Positions 1 to 8,206 of a stretch of 39,367 bases of DNA are shown piece by piece. The stretch's first letter is position 1; the number at the start of each line of letters is the position of its first letter. The position numbers and the translations under genes were made by a program. The notes under the pieces were generated by a model. It did no database searches. It was not told the origin of the DNA and saw only the letters and a program-made list of their open reading frames with translations. This DNA comes from Caldisericia bacterium. GTDB taxonomy: Bacteria > Caldisericota > Caldisericia > JAAYUI01. Where the stretch lies: NCBI GenBank assembly GCA_017992555.1, contig JAGOOK010000016.1:1-39367 (forward strand), in the 5' to 3' direction.

Positions 1-1088
1 CATATCAGGTTTGCATTCTCGATCTGGTCAATGATGCCATCAATTATATAGGTATCATATTTCTCTGGATTTGTCTTATTTTTCTCATGAATAAATCTAG
101 AAAAAGAAAGTTTGTTATCAAAATAGAAAAGCTCTGAATCTGGAAACTGGTCTATAAATTTAGAGGCATTGTATGTTTGCACTTTTCTTTCTAAAGGGTC
201 TACGAAATACAATGTGTTGCCATCGTATGCTGACAGATACCATTTATCTGTTGCACCATCCATCCTATTGTTGTTGAAAACCTCTATTGTTTCAGAATAG
301 GAATTTCTCAGCAGGATCCTGTCCAGTTCAATCAGAGAGTAATGTTCTATCGAGTAGATGAGGATGTATTTGCCATCAAAGCCATAGCAATTTGCCACTT
401 TTTGTTTTATTTTGAAATCATAGGGAGATAGAACGATTTTTCTACCGAAATGTATTGTTTTTGTAAGGGTGCCATTGTTGTTGTAAAACGAAACCCCTGT
501 CTGTTTTTTGTCCTGGCAGACAAAGGTGAAATCTTCCTTGAGTTGGTCTGTCAAAATAGCAACAAGATCGCTTCCGCCTATTGAAAATTCTTTCACTTTT
601 TCCATACTAAGAAAAATATTGGATTGTTTTTCGTCATCAAAGCACTTAAGAACGCTAATATATTTTGAGTCAGATGACTGACTGATGATGAAATAATAGT
701 AATTATAATTTACTGAAACTGCGTTGTTTGGATCTCCGGATTTGTTGATGTAATTGTAATCGAAGCCAACGTATTCCCCAGGTAGTTTTATCCTTTTTTC
801 CACTTTTTGCAGATATTGGTCCGAGCAGATGATTAGCTCATTGTTGCCGTAGACTAAAGGTGGGACATAAGGGTCCAGTAAAGTCGTAATCATATGGATT
901 GGTAGAGCTTCTCCGACAACCTGTCTTGGTATGATTTTACAATCTGAACCGATGTGTTCAGGAGAAAACTTGCAATTGGAAAATAAAAATATAGTTCCAC
1001 TCAAAAATAATATTGATGCAGCAAATAAAGATATTAATTTCGCTTTCAAAGACACTTTTGCCTGAGGTGCTTTTGCTGGATCTGTCAT
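1..1088 (-). CDS. Partial exported or membrane-anchored protein of a window-specific paralog family (3' end outside window)
   Basis: An open frame runs from an ATG at 1088 off the left edge (about 362 codons, no stop). A GGGGAG ribosome site lies just upstream of the ATG. The N-terminus has a basic stretch (KVSLKAK) followed by a hydrophobic segment of about 20 residues and then SNC, so it is either a signal anchor or a degenerate lipobox. The body has repeated motifs such as YGFDGKYILIYS and SAYDGNTLYFVD, typical of beta-propeller blades. It aligns with the product of 1486-2832 and with the interrupted gene at 31538-32903: a block reading LLDPYVPPLVYGNNELI matches the paralog block CLY..LPVAYNDGHVLI. 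No named family is recognised. A surface role is inferred only from the N-terminus and fold. Confidence 0.8.
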   Translation of the reverse strand, partial: MTDPAKAPQAKVSLKAKLISLFAASILFLSGTIFLFSNCKFSPEHIGSDCKIIPRQVVGEALPIHMITTLLDPYVPPLVYGNNELIICSDQYLQKVEKRIKLPGEYVGFDYNYINKSGDPNNAVSVNYNYYYFIISQSSDSKYISVLKCFDDEKQSNIFLSMEKVKEFSIGGSDLVAILTDQLKEDFTFVCQDKKQTGVSFYNNNGTLTKTIHFGRKIVLSPYDFKIKQKVANCYGFDGKYILIYSIEHYSLIELDRILLRNSYSETIEVFNNNRMDGATDKWYLSAYDGNTLYFVDPLERKVQTYNASKFIDQFPDSELFYFDNKLSFSRFIHEKNKTNPEKYDTYIIDGIIDQIENANLI

Positions 1089-1485
1089 TATCTTGTCTCC
1101 CCAAGTTTTGTATGTATTTCTAACCATAAAAATTATATATCAAAATAACCCTTGTTAGTTTAATTTTACAGCCACCCTTTGCCCCTTATCCACCACAGCA
1201 TGAATGTCGGTGTGCCAATGACGATCAAAAGGCAAAACACAAATGCCAGGATGCCTGTCCATGGGCCAAGCGCTGGTGACACTGGCGACAGGAAATGGCG
1301 GATAAAAAGAGACCTTCTGGCCAAAAATCCGAGGGTGATTCTTTCAGCTTATTCCCGTATTGTTGTGGTTGATAGCGAAGGACTGGCTTTTTGCGGGTAT
1401 TAAAATTGCTTGTTTAAGGTGGAATCTTTACAAATAAAACGGTATATCAATAACATCAATCAACGAATTGCAATACAGGTGAAAT
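1089..1485. other. Intergenic stretch carrying a corA 3' fragment and unassigned sequence
   Basis: About 80 AT-rich bases precede the start of the leftward gene and should hold its promoter. A 121-bp copy of the 3' end of corA follows at 1166-1286. From 1287 to about 1403 there is a short rightward frame ending in GLAFCGY that is open only because it is fused to the corA copy. It has no ribosome site and resembles nothing I recognise. The last 80 bases lead into the lipoprotein gene at 1486. No hairpin terminator or RNA gene was seen. Confidence 0.6.
1166..1286 (-). pseudogene. Duplicated 3' end of corA (gene fragment)
   Basis: These 121 bases match 2898-3018 with one mismatch (G here, A in the corA copy, in the gac(g/a)atc context). 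The segment encodes the last 39 or so residues of CorA, including the second membrane helix (GTPTFMLWWIRGKGWL) and the TAA stop. Upstream of 1286 the sequence is unrelated to corA, and that reading frame soon meets stops, so the fragment cannot be a functional gene. Together with the intact copy it forms direct repeats around the lipoprotein gene at 1486-2832. Confidence 0.9.
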
Positions 1486-2832
1486 ATGAAAAAGTCCAGA
1501 TTCAAAATATTTCTTGGTTTTGTAATATTGCTCATTGTTTTGGCATCGTGCAATTTGTCTCCTGTAAAAGAAAATAGGTTTGAAATCTTAGCTGATAGGT
1601 ATGTAACAGGCAAATTGTTATTCAATATTGAGTGTTTATATCAGAATGACTCTAGGATGATTTTACCAGTTGCATACAATGATGGCCATGTCCTTATCCT
1701 GGATTCAACAAGAAGGACCAACGTTCTTTTTGATATTGTGCTACCAGGAAAACTGATTCCTGGAAATTACTCATGCAACGATGCCTATACAACAGGTATC
1801 CAGGATAATCTGGATTCTCGTAAAGTATTACTTAGCTTTGTTTCACAAAATGATGGCGCAAATACCTTGTCATCATTTGTTTTCAAGTATGTACCAAATA
1901 AGAAATTGGATTTTGACCACACTATAAAAAACAAGGATTACCTGAAAGATTACACGTTTTATAAACCAGAAAACACCCTGACACTCAATATCGGTGAATA
2001 TTCGATGGTTTGTGCCGAATTTGACAACAAGACAAAAGGAATTGCTTGTCTTTGTCAGAGCAAGGACTTGACAAAAGTTGTCAGATATGGAAGCAAGGGA
2101 GAAGTCCTTCAAAGGCACTCCTTCGACAATCCAATAATTTTTAGTGCTGCTTATTTCTACAATAAATATGAGTTTAGCATTGCAGGGTATGATGGAAACT
2201 ATCTGGTGTATTTCAATAGTAAACTTGAGCCTCTGAAGAAATACCAGATAGTCAGAAACAAACTAGAAAACAGCTTCTTCGTGAACTACCGCCTTTATCT
2301 CAGAAGTGACCTCCCGGATGAAGACTATATTTGTTTTGCCAATCTTTGTTTCATGGACTCCACACCAGCAACAAAATCTATTCCAAAGTTGCTAGATGCC
2401 AATGGTGGAAAATATAACTGGGACTACACCTTTGTTCCAACAAAAGAGGGTCTTTTGTTTGTTACACAGCCTGACAAAAAGATTGGCATTCACACATATA
2501 AGGTATCTGACGAAATTTGTGATTACATATATGTCAATGAAACGTATAATGACCGTGTGTGTATTTTGTGCTTGTTCAAATTGGATAAAGGGTACGAATG
2601 CAAGTATTATTCTTACGATGATGATACATGTGATATATCGCAAGGTATAATCCAGGTATCAGATGTAGGAAACATCGATGACGAAGTATACGATCTTGGT
2701 ACCACTTTTACTGATACTGGCCCAGATGGAGATTCATTTTTTGTTTTTGGCAAAACACATGTTTACAAGATAAAGTTGAGCAAGCAGGATTTCAAAAAAA
2801 TAAAGATGGAGTATATCAATACCAACAGATAA
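1486..2832 (+). CDS. Putative lipoprotein, paralog of the leftmost gene (beta-propeller-like)
   Basis: A 448-residue protein starting at an ATG preceded by AGGTGAAAT. The N-terminus is a lipoprotein signal: MKKSRFK, a hydrophobic core, then LASC with the lipid-accepting Cys at residue 22. The body carries phrases such as AGYDGNYLVYF and NDGHVLILDS that look like propeller strands. They line up with the partial gene at 1-1088 and the split gene at 31538-32903, so this is one family in three copies. The gene lies between two direct copies of the corA 3' end, which suggests it arrived or was rearranged as a cassette. Codon third positions look AT-rich compared with the pur genes. Function unknown; an envelope location is well supported. 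Confidence 0.85.
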   Translation: MKKSRFKIFLGFVILLIVLASCNLSPVKENRFEILADRYVTGKLLFNIECLYQNDSRMILPVAYNDGHVLILDSTRRTNVLFDIVLPGKLIPGNYSCNDAYTTGIQDNLDSRKVLLSFVSQNDGANTLSSFVFKYVPNKKLDFDHTIKNKDYLKDYTFYKPENTLTLNIGEYSMVCAEFDNKTKGIACLCQSKDLTKVVRYGSKGEVLQRHSFDNPIIFSAAYFYNKYEFSIAGYDGNYLVYFNSKLEPLKKYQIVRNKLENSFFVNYRLYLRSDLPDEDYICFANLCFMDSTPATKSIPKLLDANGGKYNWDYTFVPTKEGLLFVTQPDKKIGIHTYKVSDEICDYIYVNETYNDRVCILCLFKLDKGYECKYYSYDDDTCDISQGIIQVSDVGNIDDEVYDLGTTFTDTGPDGDSFFVFGKTHVYKIKLSKQDFKKIKMEYINTNR

Positions 2833-2897
2833 CTGAACAATCTCAGATGCGAGTGTTTATTCGGAGCATTGATTCTTAAATCAGCTTCACCTCCTCG

Positions 2898-3018
2898 TTA
2901 CAGCCACCCTTTGCCCCTTATCCACCACAGCATGAATGTCGGTGTGCCAATGACAATCAAAAGGCAAAACACAAATGCCAGGATGCCTGTCCATGGGCCA
3001 AGCGCTGGTGACACTGGC
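2898..3018 (-). repeat. Direct repeat, intact copy (3' end of corA)
   Basis: This is the partner of 1166-1286: 121 bases, same orientation, one mismatch. The two copies are 1732 bp apart start to start and enclose the lipoprotein gene. Homologous recombination between them would delete that gene and leave corA intact. Confidence 0.9.
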
Positions 3019-3884
3019 TGGAAGAAGTTCATCCCGAAGAACCCCGTGACAAAAGAGATTGGCATGAAGATTGTCGCAATGATTGTGAGCGTCTTCATGA
3101 TGTCGTTCATGCGGTTGTTGACCACTGAAAGATAGGTGTCCAGTGCGCCACCGATGATGTCCCTCATCGATTCCGTGATGTCATATATCCTCACAAGATG
3201 GTCGTAGATGTCCCTGAAGTATATTCTGTCTTTTGCGTCAATGACCGGGTATTCGTCCCTTGCCAGCTTGTTTAGCACTTCCCTCTGGTGGCTGAGTATC
3301 CTGCGCAGTGTCAGCAGCCCCCTCTTTTTTGATAGGACATTTCCCAGTATTCCGGGCTCCCTTGAGTCAAGAATGCGGTCTTCAACAGTGTCTATTTCCT
3401 CATCCATGTCCTCGATCACCAGCATGTAGTCGCTGACTATCTGGTCAATCAGATTGTATAAAAGAAAATCAGGCCCTCTTCTTAGCACCCTCGGGTCTTT
3501 CTTGCTCTGGTGGAACACCTTGTCGACGGCCTCGATTGTGCGCTCGTGGTACGTCACCAGATAATCTTTGCCAAGGAAGATGTCCAGCTCCAGTGTTTCT
3601 ATATCATCGGAGTTTTCATTCTTTGCCAGGGAGTGCAGGACTATGTAGAGATAATCAATCCAGTCGTCGAGTTTTGGAACGTGGTTTTCCTGGACCGCAT
3701 CATCGACGGAGAGGGGGTGGAACTTGAATTTTTCAATCATCAAAGGTTCCACTATTTCCTGGGGCTCATTGTAAAAATCCACCCAGAGCAGTGTTTTTTG
3801 GTCTGTAATGTAGCTGTCCAGCACCTGTTTTTGCGGAACTTCGATGATCTCGCCTTGCTTTGTGACGAATATTGCCCTTATCAT
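2898..3884 (-). CDS. corA: CorA-type magnesium/cobalt transporter
   Basis: A 328-residue protein with the CorA layout: a long acidic, helical cytoplasmic domain and two C-terminal membrane helices. The signature GMN sits at residues 284-286 (TGFFGMNFF) at the end of helix 1. Helix 2 is followed by a short basic tail (WIRGKGWL). CorA forms homopentameric inner-membrane channels for Mg2+ (also Co2+/Ni2+), gated by intracellular Mg2+. The ATG at 3884 has GGAGGC upstream. It is transcribed away from purA. Its last 121 bp are duplicated at 1166-1286. The gene itself looks intact. Confidence 0.95.
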   Translation of the reverse strand: MIRAIFVTKQGEIIEVPQKQVLDSYITDQKTLLWVDFYNEPQEIVEPLMIEKFKFHPLSVDDAVQENHVPKLDDWIDYLYIVLHSLAKNENSDDIETLELDIFLGKDYLVTYHERTIEAVDKVFHQSKKDPRVLRRGPDFLLYNLIDQIVSDYMLVIEDMDEEIDTVEDRILDSREPGILGNVLSKKRGLLTLRRILSHQREVLNKLARDEYPVIDAKDRIYFRDIYDHLVRIYDITESMRDIIGGALDTYLSVVNNRMNDIMKTLTIIATIFMPISFVTGFFGMNFFQPVSPALGPWTGILAFVFCLLIVIGTPTFMLWWIRGKGWL

Positions 3885-3991
3885 TCACTTGCCTCCGCTA
3901 AATCTATAAAGGGTATGTCGTTTTTTGTAAACATTTGGCTTTGTGGCGTGTTGAATTTAATGGCCAAAAAGCCTATGAAATTTTGGGCTCG

Positions 3992-4019
3992 TTGTTTGGT
4001 GGGCATTTTGGTTTATAAT
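3992..4019 (+). promoter_or_regulatory. Candidate sigma-70-type promoter of the pur operon
   Basis: A perfect TATAAT lies at 4014-4019, 31 bases before the purA ATG. A TTGTTT hexamer lies 16 bases upstream at 3992-3997. It is in the corA/purA divergent gap. No riboswitch-like structure was recognised in the very short leader. The -35 assignment is the weaker half. Confidence 0.5.
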
Positions 4020-4050
4020 CTTATAACATTAGGTTAGGAGGACTTGAGAG

Positions 4051-5325
4051 ATGCCAGTTCGAATTATTTGTGGTTTGCAGTGGGGGGACGAGGGCAAGGG
4101 CAAACTCACGCACCTGCTCTCGGACAAGGCGGATGTTGTTGCAAGATATGCTGGTGGGCCAAACTCCGGGCACACAATCATATCTGAAGGGAAAAAATTT
4201 GTTTTCCATGTTATACCTGCCGGGATATTCAAACCAAATTCAATCAGCCTCATAGGACCAGGCACCGTTATTGATCCTATGGGTTTAATCAATGAGCTGG
4301 AAGGCGTTGCCTCACAGATCGATTACAAAGGCCGTATTTTCATTTCAGAATCGGCCCATATGATACTTGAGTACCATCGCTACAAAGACAAACTGGACGA
4401 GATTGCCAAGGGTAAGGCAATGCTTGGCACGACCCTCCGTGGCATTGGCCCAACTTACGCCGACAAGGCCAACAGAACAGGCATCAAGCTTGGGTTCCTC
4501 AAAGACGAAGCCAAGCTCAGGGAAGCCATCTCAAAAAACCTCGAAAACAAAAACAAATCATTTGTTGCCTTTGGTGCCGAGCCGTTGTCATTCGAGCAGG
4601 TCTTTGGGCCTGTCATGGCCGCAAGGGACAAGATATTGCCGCTTTTGGGCGATGTCTGTTCGATGGCACAGGACTATGTGAAAAGGGGCAAATATCTCCT
4701 TCTGGAGGGCAACCAGGGTGTTTTGCTGGACATCGACCACGGAACGTATCCCTTTGTGACCTCATCATCGTGCGTCCCTGCATCGGGTCTTGCCACTTTT
4801 GGGCTTTCACCGCAAAGCCTGACGGACATCATAGGTGTTGCTAAATCATACCAGACAAGGGTTGGAAAGGGTCCAATGCCAACCATTCAAAATAATGAAA
4901 CAGGCCAGATAATAAGGGAGAGGGGCAAGGAGTATGGCTCTTCGACTGGAAGACCAAGGGATTGCGGTTTCCTCGACCTCGTTGCGCTCAAGTATGCGAT
5001 CCAGGTCTCGGGGGCAACCAAAATGGGTCTCACCCTGCTGGACGTTCTTGATGTGTTTGACAAGATAAATGTCTGTGTTGCTTACGAAACCCCATCTGGG
5101 ACAACCGACAAGTTTGTAAACGATGCAGATTTCCTCTCGGCAGTAAAGCCGGTATACAAGGAGCTTGATGGCTGGAAGGAAGACATCTCACAGTGCAAGA
5201 ACTATAATGACCTTCCTGGCAAGGCCAAAGAATATATAAAATTTCTTGAAGACTACACCGGAATACCAGTTTGCCTAGTCTCGGTCGGCCCGGACGAGAA
5301 ACAGACAATCAGGAGGGCAATTTGA
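4051..5325 (+). CDS. purA: Adenylosuccinate synthetase
   Basis: A 424-residue GTP-dependent enzyme that converts IMP and aspartate to adenylosuccinate, the first committed step to AMP. The N-terminal P-loop reads QWGDEGKGK and is followed by RYAGGPNSGHTI, with the His of the catalytic pair. Further on are LEGNQGVLLDIDHGTYPF, a TRVGKGPMPT loop and TGRPRDCGFLDL, all typical of PurA. Some positions are unusual (LTH after GKGK where IVD is common; SCVPAS after the FVTSS segment), but the catalytic Asp and His are kept. TTAGGAGG lies upstream of the ATG. It is the first gene of the pur-argS operon, and its stop overlaps the purB start by 4 bases. Confidence 0.97.
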   Translation: MPVRIICGLQWGDEGKGKLTHLLSDKADVVARYAGGPNSGHTIISEGKKFVFHVIPAGIFKPNSISLIGPGTVIDPMGLINELEGVASQIDYKGRIFISESAHMILEYHRYKDKLDEIAKGKAMLGTTLRGIGPTYADKANRTGIKLGFLKDEAKLREAISKNLENKNKSFVAFGAEPLSFEQVFGPVMAARDKILPLLGDVCSMAQDYVKRGKYLLLEGNQGVLLDIDHGTYPFVTSSSCVPASGLATFGLSPQSLTDIIGVAKSYQTRVGKGPMPTIQNNETGQIIRERGKEYGSSTGRPRDCGFLDLVALKYAIQVSGATKMGLTLLDVLDVFDKINVCVAYETPSGTTDKFVNDADFLSAVKPVYKELDGWKEDISQCKNYNDLPGKAKEYIKFLEDYTGIPVCLVSVGPDEKQTIRRAI

Positions 5326-6617
5326 TAGAGCGCTACAGCGTCAAGGAGGCTGCAGACATCTGGGAACGCCAGCACCGCTATGACATCATGGCCAAAATCG
5401 AGATGGCGCTTGTTGAAGCGTGGGCCAGAATGGGTGAAGTTCCCTATGACGCGGTCGACAGGATAAAACGGAACATGTCTTTCACCCTTGAGAGAGTGGA
5501 CGAGATTGAGAAAGTGACAGACCACGATGTGGTGGCTTTTGTAAATGCTCTTGGCGAAACGGTTGGCGAGGATTCCTGCTACATCCACAAGGGGGCCACA
5601 TCATCAGACATTCTTGACACTGCGACTTCAATCCAGATACAGGAAGCCGGAAAGCTCATAATTTCTGAAATAGACAAGCTTATTTCAATTGTGCGCAAAA
5701 AGGCGGAAGAATACAAATACGTCCCGATGATGGGCCGCACGCATGGCGTGCATGCCGAGCCAATAACCTTCGGACTCAAGCTCCTTTCCTGGTACCAGGA
5801 ATTGAAAAGGGGCAGGGAGAGGGTTGCGCAGGCAGTTGAAACCAACAGTGTCGGCAAGATGAGCGGCGCCGTTGGCACCTATGCAAACCTCCATCCAGAC
5901 CTCGAAATGCTCGTGTGCGAGAGGCTTGGGCTCAAGCCAGACCCGCTTTCAACCCAGGTCATCGCCAGAGACAGGCACGCAGAGTATCTGCTTGCACTCT
6001 CCATGCTTGGTGCATCGCTGGAGAGGTTCGCGCTCCAAATAAGATTGCTCCAGAGGACGGAAACCGGAGAGCTTGAGGAACCGTTCAAGGCTGGGCAGAC
6101 TGGCTCGTCGGCCATGCCGCACAAGAAAAACCCAAAAACCTGCGAGCAGGTTTGCGGACTGGCCAGGCTCCTCAGGGGCAATGCAATGGTTTCCCTTGAG
6201 GATGTTGCCCTCTGGGACGAGAGGGATATATCACACTCTTCTGTTGAAAGGATCATCCTCCCCGATACATCTGTCCTTGCGACATACCTTGTCAGGAGAT
6301 TTGCCAGAATAATTGACGGACTCTTTGTGAATGCTGACAGGATGCGCAAGAATATCGAGGCCACCGGCGGCGCAATTTACAGTGGAAGGCTCCTTGTGTC
6401 CCTGATGACGAGGGGCATGGGCAGGAAAGAGGCATACGAGATAGTCCAGAGACTCGCAATTCCGGCCTCCAAGGGTGGAACTCCACTAAGGGAAGCTTGC
6501 AAGGCTGATGCACAAGTGGCATCTCTGCTTTCCACAGCTGAAATAGACAACATCTTTGACGTCGGGTTCTACCTGCGCTATGTTGATGACATATTCAGAA
6601 GAAACCTGGAGGAGTGA
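5322..6617 (+). CDS. purB: Adenylosuccinate lyase
   Basis: A 431-residue member of the fumarase/aspartase superfamily. It splits adenylosuccinate to AMP and SAICAR to AICAR, acting twice in purine synthesis. The signature loop GSSAMPHKKNP lies around residues 260-271; GRTHGVHAEPIT carries the catalytic His region. I chose TTG at 5322 as the start: it follows AGGAGGG at a normal distance, gives the expected N-terminus IERYSVKEAADIWE, and overlaps the purA stop as TTGA. The upstream in-frame ATG at 5271 lies inside purA and adds residues not seen in the family. Confidence 0.96.
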   Translation: MIERYSVKEAADIWERQHRYDIMAKIEMALVEAWARMGEVPYDAVDRIKRNMSFTLERVDEIEKVTDHDVVAFVNALGETVGEDSCYIHKGATSSDILDTATSIQIQEAGKLIISEIDKLISIVRKKAEEYKYVPMMGRTHGVHAEPITFGLKLLSWYQELKRGRERVAQAVETNSVGKMSGAVGTYANLHPDLEMLVCERLGLKPDPLSTQVIARDRHAEYLLALSMLGASLERFALQIRLLQRTETGELEEPFKAGQTGSSAMPHKKNPKTCEQVCGLARLLRGNAMVSLEDVALWDERDISHSSVERIILPDTSVLATYLVRRFARIIDGLFVNADRMRKNIEATGGAIYSGRLLVSLMTRGMGRKEAYEIVQRLAIPASKGGTPLREACKADAQVASLLSTAEIDNIFDVGFYLRYVDDIFRRNLEE

Positions 6618-6621
6618 TATT

Positions 6622-7323
6622 ATGGAAAAACTCTACGAAGGCAAAGCCAAAATCGTTTATAAAACCGATGATCCAGACGTGCTTGTTTGTGAATACAAAG
6701 ACTCGCTGACGGCATTTGATGGAACAAAAAAAGATTCAATGGAGGAAAAGGGCGAGCTCAATGCCAAAATTTCCTCTGCCATCTTCTCTTACCTCACAAA
6801 ACAGGGAATTCCCAATCATTTCATCGAGTTTGTTCCACCAAGGACACAAAAGGTCAAAAAGGTAGAAATAATACCGGTCGAGGTCGTAATAAGGAACGTA
6901 ATGGCAGGCTCAATCTCAAAGAGGCTTGGCATTCCGGAAGGGACCGCTCTTCAGGAACCGCTTATCGAGTTTTACCTCAAAAATGACGACCTCCATGACC
7001 CGATCATCTGTGAAAATCACGTAACAGGGCTTGGTTTTGCAACAAGGCAACATCTTGATGTCATCAAAGGCCTGGCGTTCAAGGTAAATGATGCAATGAA
7101 AAAGTTTTTCCTGGATGTGGGTCTGCGCCTGATTGATTTCAAGCTCGAATTTGGGACACACAAAGGGCAGGTCATTCTTGCCGATGAATTTTCACCAGAC
7201 ACCTGCAGGCTCTGGGATGTGAAAACCAACGAAAAAATGGACAAGGACCGCTTCAGGAGAGACATGGGTGGAGTCATGGAAGCGTACCTTGAAGTTGCCA
7301 GGAGGATACATGTACAAGATTGA
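6622..7323 (+). CDS. purC: SAICAR synthetase (phosphoribosylaminoimidazole-succinocarboxamide synthase)
   Basis: A 233-residue cytoplasmic enzyme that joins aspartate to CAIR using ATP. Family motifs in order: YEGKAKIVYKT at the N-terminus, LTAFDGTKKD, EVVIRNVMAGS in the middle, and DEFSPDTCRLWD near the C-terminus. The length is normal for the bacterial single-domain form. The ATG at 6622 follows GGAGG and lies 4 bases after the purB stop. The 3' end overlaps purS by 14 bases, implying coupled translation. Confidence 0.97.
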   Translation: MEKLYEGKAKIVYKTDDPDVLVCEYKDSLTAFDGTKKDSMEEKGELNAKISSAIFSYLTKQGIPNHFIEFVPPRTQKVKKVEIIPVEVVIRNVMAGSISKRLGIPEGTALQEPLIEFYLKNDDLHDPIICENHVTGLGFATRQHLDVIKGLAFKVNDAMKKFFLDVGLRLIDFKLEFGTHKGQVILADEFSPDTCRLWDVKTNEKMDKDRFRRDMGGVMEAYLEVARRIHVQD

Positions 7324-7552
7324 GGTTTTGGTCCATCTCAAGCCGGACATTCTGGACCCGCAGGGTAAAACTGTGCAAAATTCGCTCAGCAAGCTCGGAT
7401 TCAAGGACGTGAAGTCTGTAAGAGTTGGCAAGAGCATTGAACTGGAGATTGAGGCTGGAAGCCAGGATGAGGCTGTGAAGATTGCAACAGAGATGGCAGG
7501 AAAGCTCCTTTCGAACCCGGTCATGGAAGTGTTCGCGGTGAGGCCAAAGTGA
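7310..7552 (+). CDS. purS: FGAM synthase subunit PurS
   Basis: An 80-residue small subunit that links PurQ to the small form of PurL in the three-part FGAM synthase of Gram-positive-like and many other bacteria. The N-terminus MYKIEVLVHLKPDILDPQG and the block GFKDVKSVRVGKSIELEIE match PurS well. The ATG at 7310 is preceded by AGGAGG within the end of purC. It is followed by purQ with a 4-base overlap. No purL lies in this window, so the synthetase subunit must be encoded elsewhere. Confidence 0.94.
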   Translation: MYKIEVLVHLKPDILDPQGKTVQNSLSKLGFKDVKSVRVGKSIELEIEAGSQDEAVKIATEMAGKLLSNPVMEVFAVRPK

Positions 7553-8193
7553 AAGTAGGAGTTGTAATATTTCCAGGCTCAAACTGCGACATGGATGCGC
7601 TGTGGACAACCGGCGCCGTAAAACACCACGAGTCGTTTCCAATATGGCACCAGTCCCAGGACCTCAATGGCGCAGAACTCATAATATTACCTGGTGGCTT
7701 CTCCTATGGCGACTACCTACGCACTGGTGCAATAGCAAAGTTTTCCCCTGTAATGGAGAAAGTCATTGCCCATGCAAACTCTGGCGGTCTTGTGCTTGGG
7801 ATTTGCAATGGTTTCCAGATACTCACCGAATCGGGTCTTTTGCCAGGTGCGCTTTTGCGCAACGATACGCTCAAGTTTGAGTCTAGATGGGTCGAGCTCT
7901 CTGTTGAGACCACGCGCACAAAATTTACAAAAAACCTTTCAAAAGGTGATGTGCTTAGAGTACCAATAGCGCATGGAGACGGAAGATACTACATTGACAA
8001 TATTGGTCTTGATAGCCTTATATCCCACGACCAGATTGTTTTCAGATACAAAGGCAAGAACCCTAATGGTTCCGTGCATGCCATAGCCGGGATCTGCAAC
8101 AGGGATGGCAATGTTTTGGGAATGATGCCCCACCCGGAAAGAGCAGGAGAAGACGTCCTTGGCTCTTCCGATGGGCTAAAAATACTTCTTTGA
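7549..8193 (+). CDS. purQ: FGAM synthase glutaminase subunit PurQ
   Basis: A 214-residue class I glutamine amidotransferase that feeds ammonia to PurL. The nucleophile is C86 in LGICNGFQ. The His/Glu pair lies in PHPERA near the C-terminus (H195, E197). IPIAHGDGRYY and GGFSYGDYLRTGAIA are family motifs. It starts with GTG, overlapping the purS stop as GTGA. The short single-domain form agrees with the presence of PurS. Confidence 0.96.
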   Translation: MKVGVVIFPGSNCDMDALWTTGAVKHHESFPIWHQSQDLNGAELIILPGGFSYGDYLRTGAIAKFSPVMEKVIAHANSGGLVLGICNGFQILTESGLLPGALLRNDTLKFESRWVELSVETTRTKFTKNLSKGDVLRVPIAHGDGRYYIDNIGLDSLISHDQIVFRYKGKNPNGSVHAIAGICNRDGNVLGMMPHPERAGEDVLGSSDGLKILL

Positions 8194-8206
8194 CAAGGAG
8201 GCATTT

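Noticed and set aside
1179-1403. Rightward 74-codon frame across the corA fragment
   Set aside because: It exists by fusion of the antisense of the corA copy with orphan sequence, and has no ribosome site or family resemblance.
3510-4037. Rightward 175-codon frame opposite corA
   Set aside because: Antisense shadow of a clear CorA protein; composition is not protein-like.
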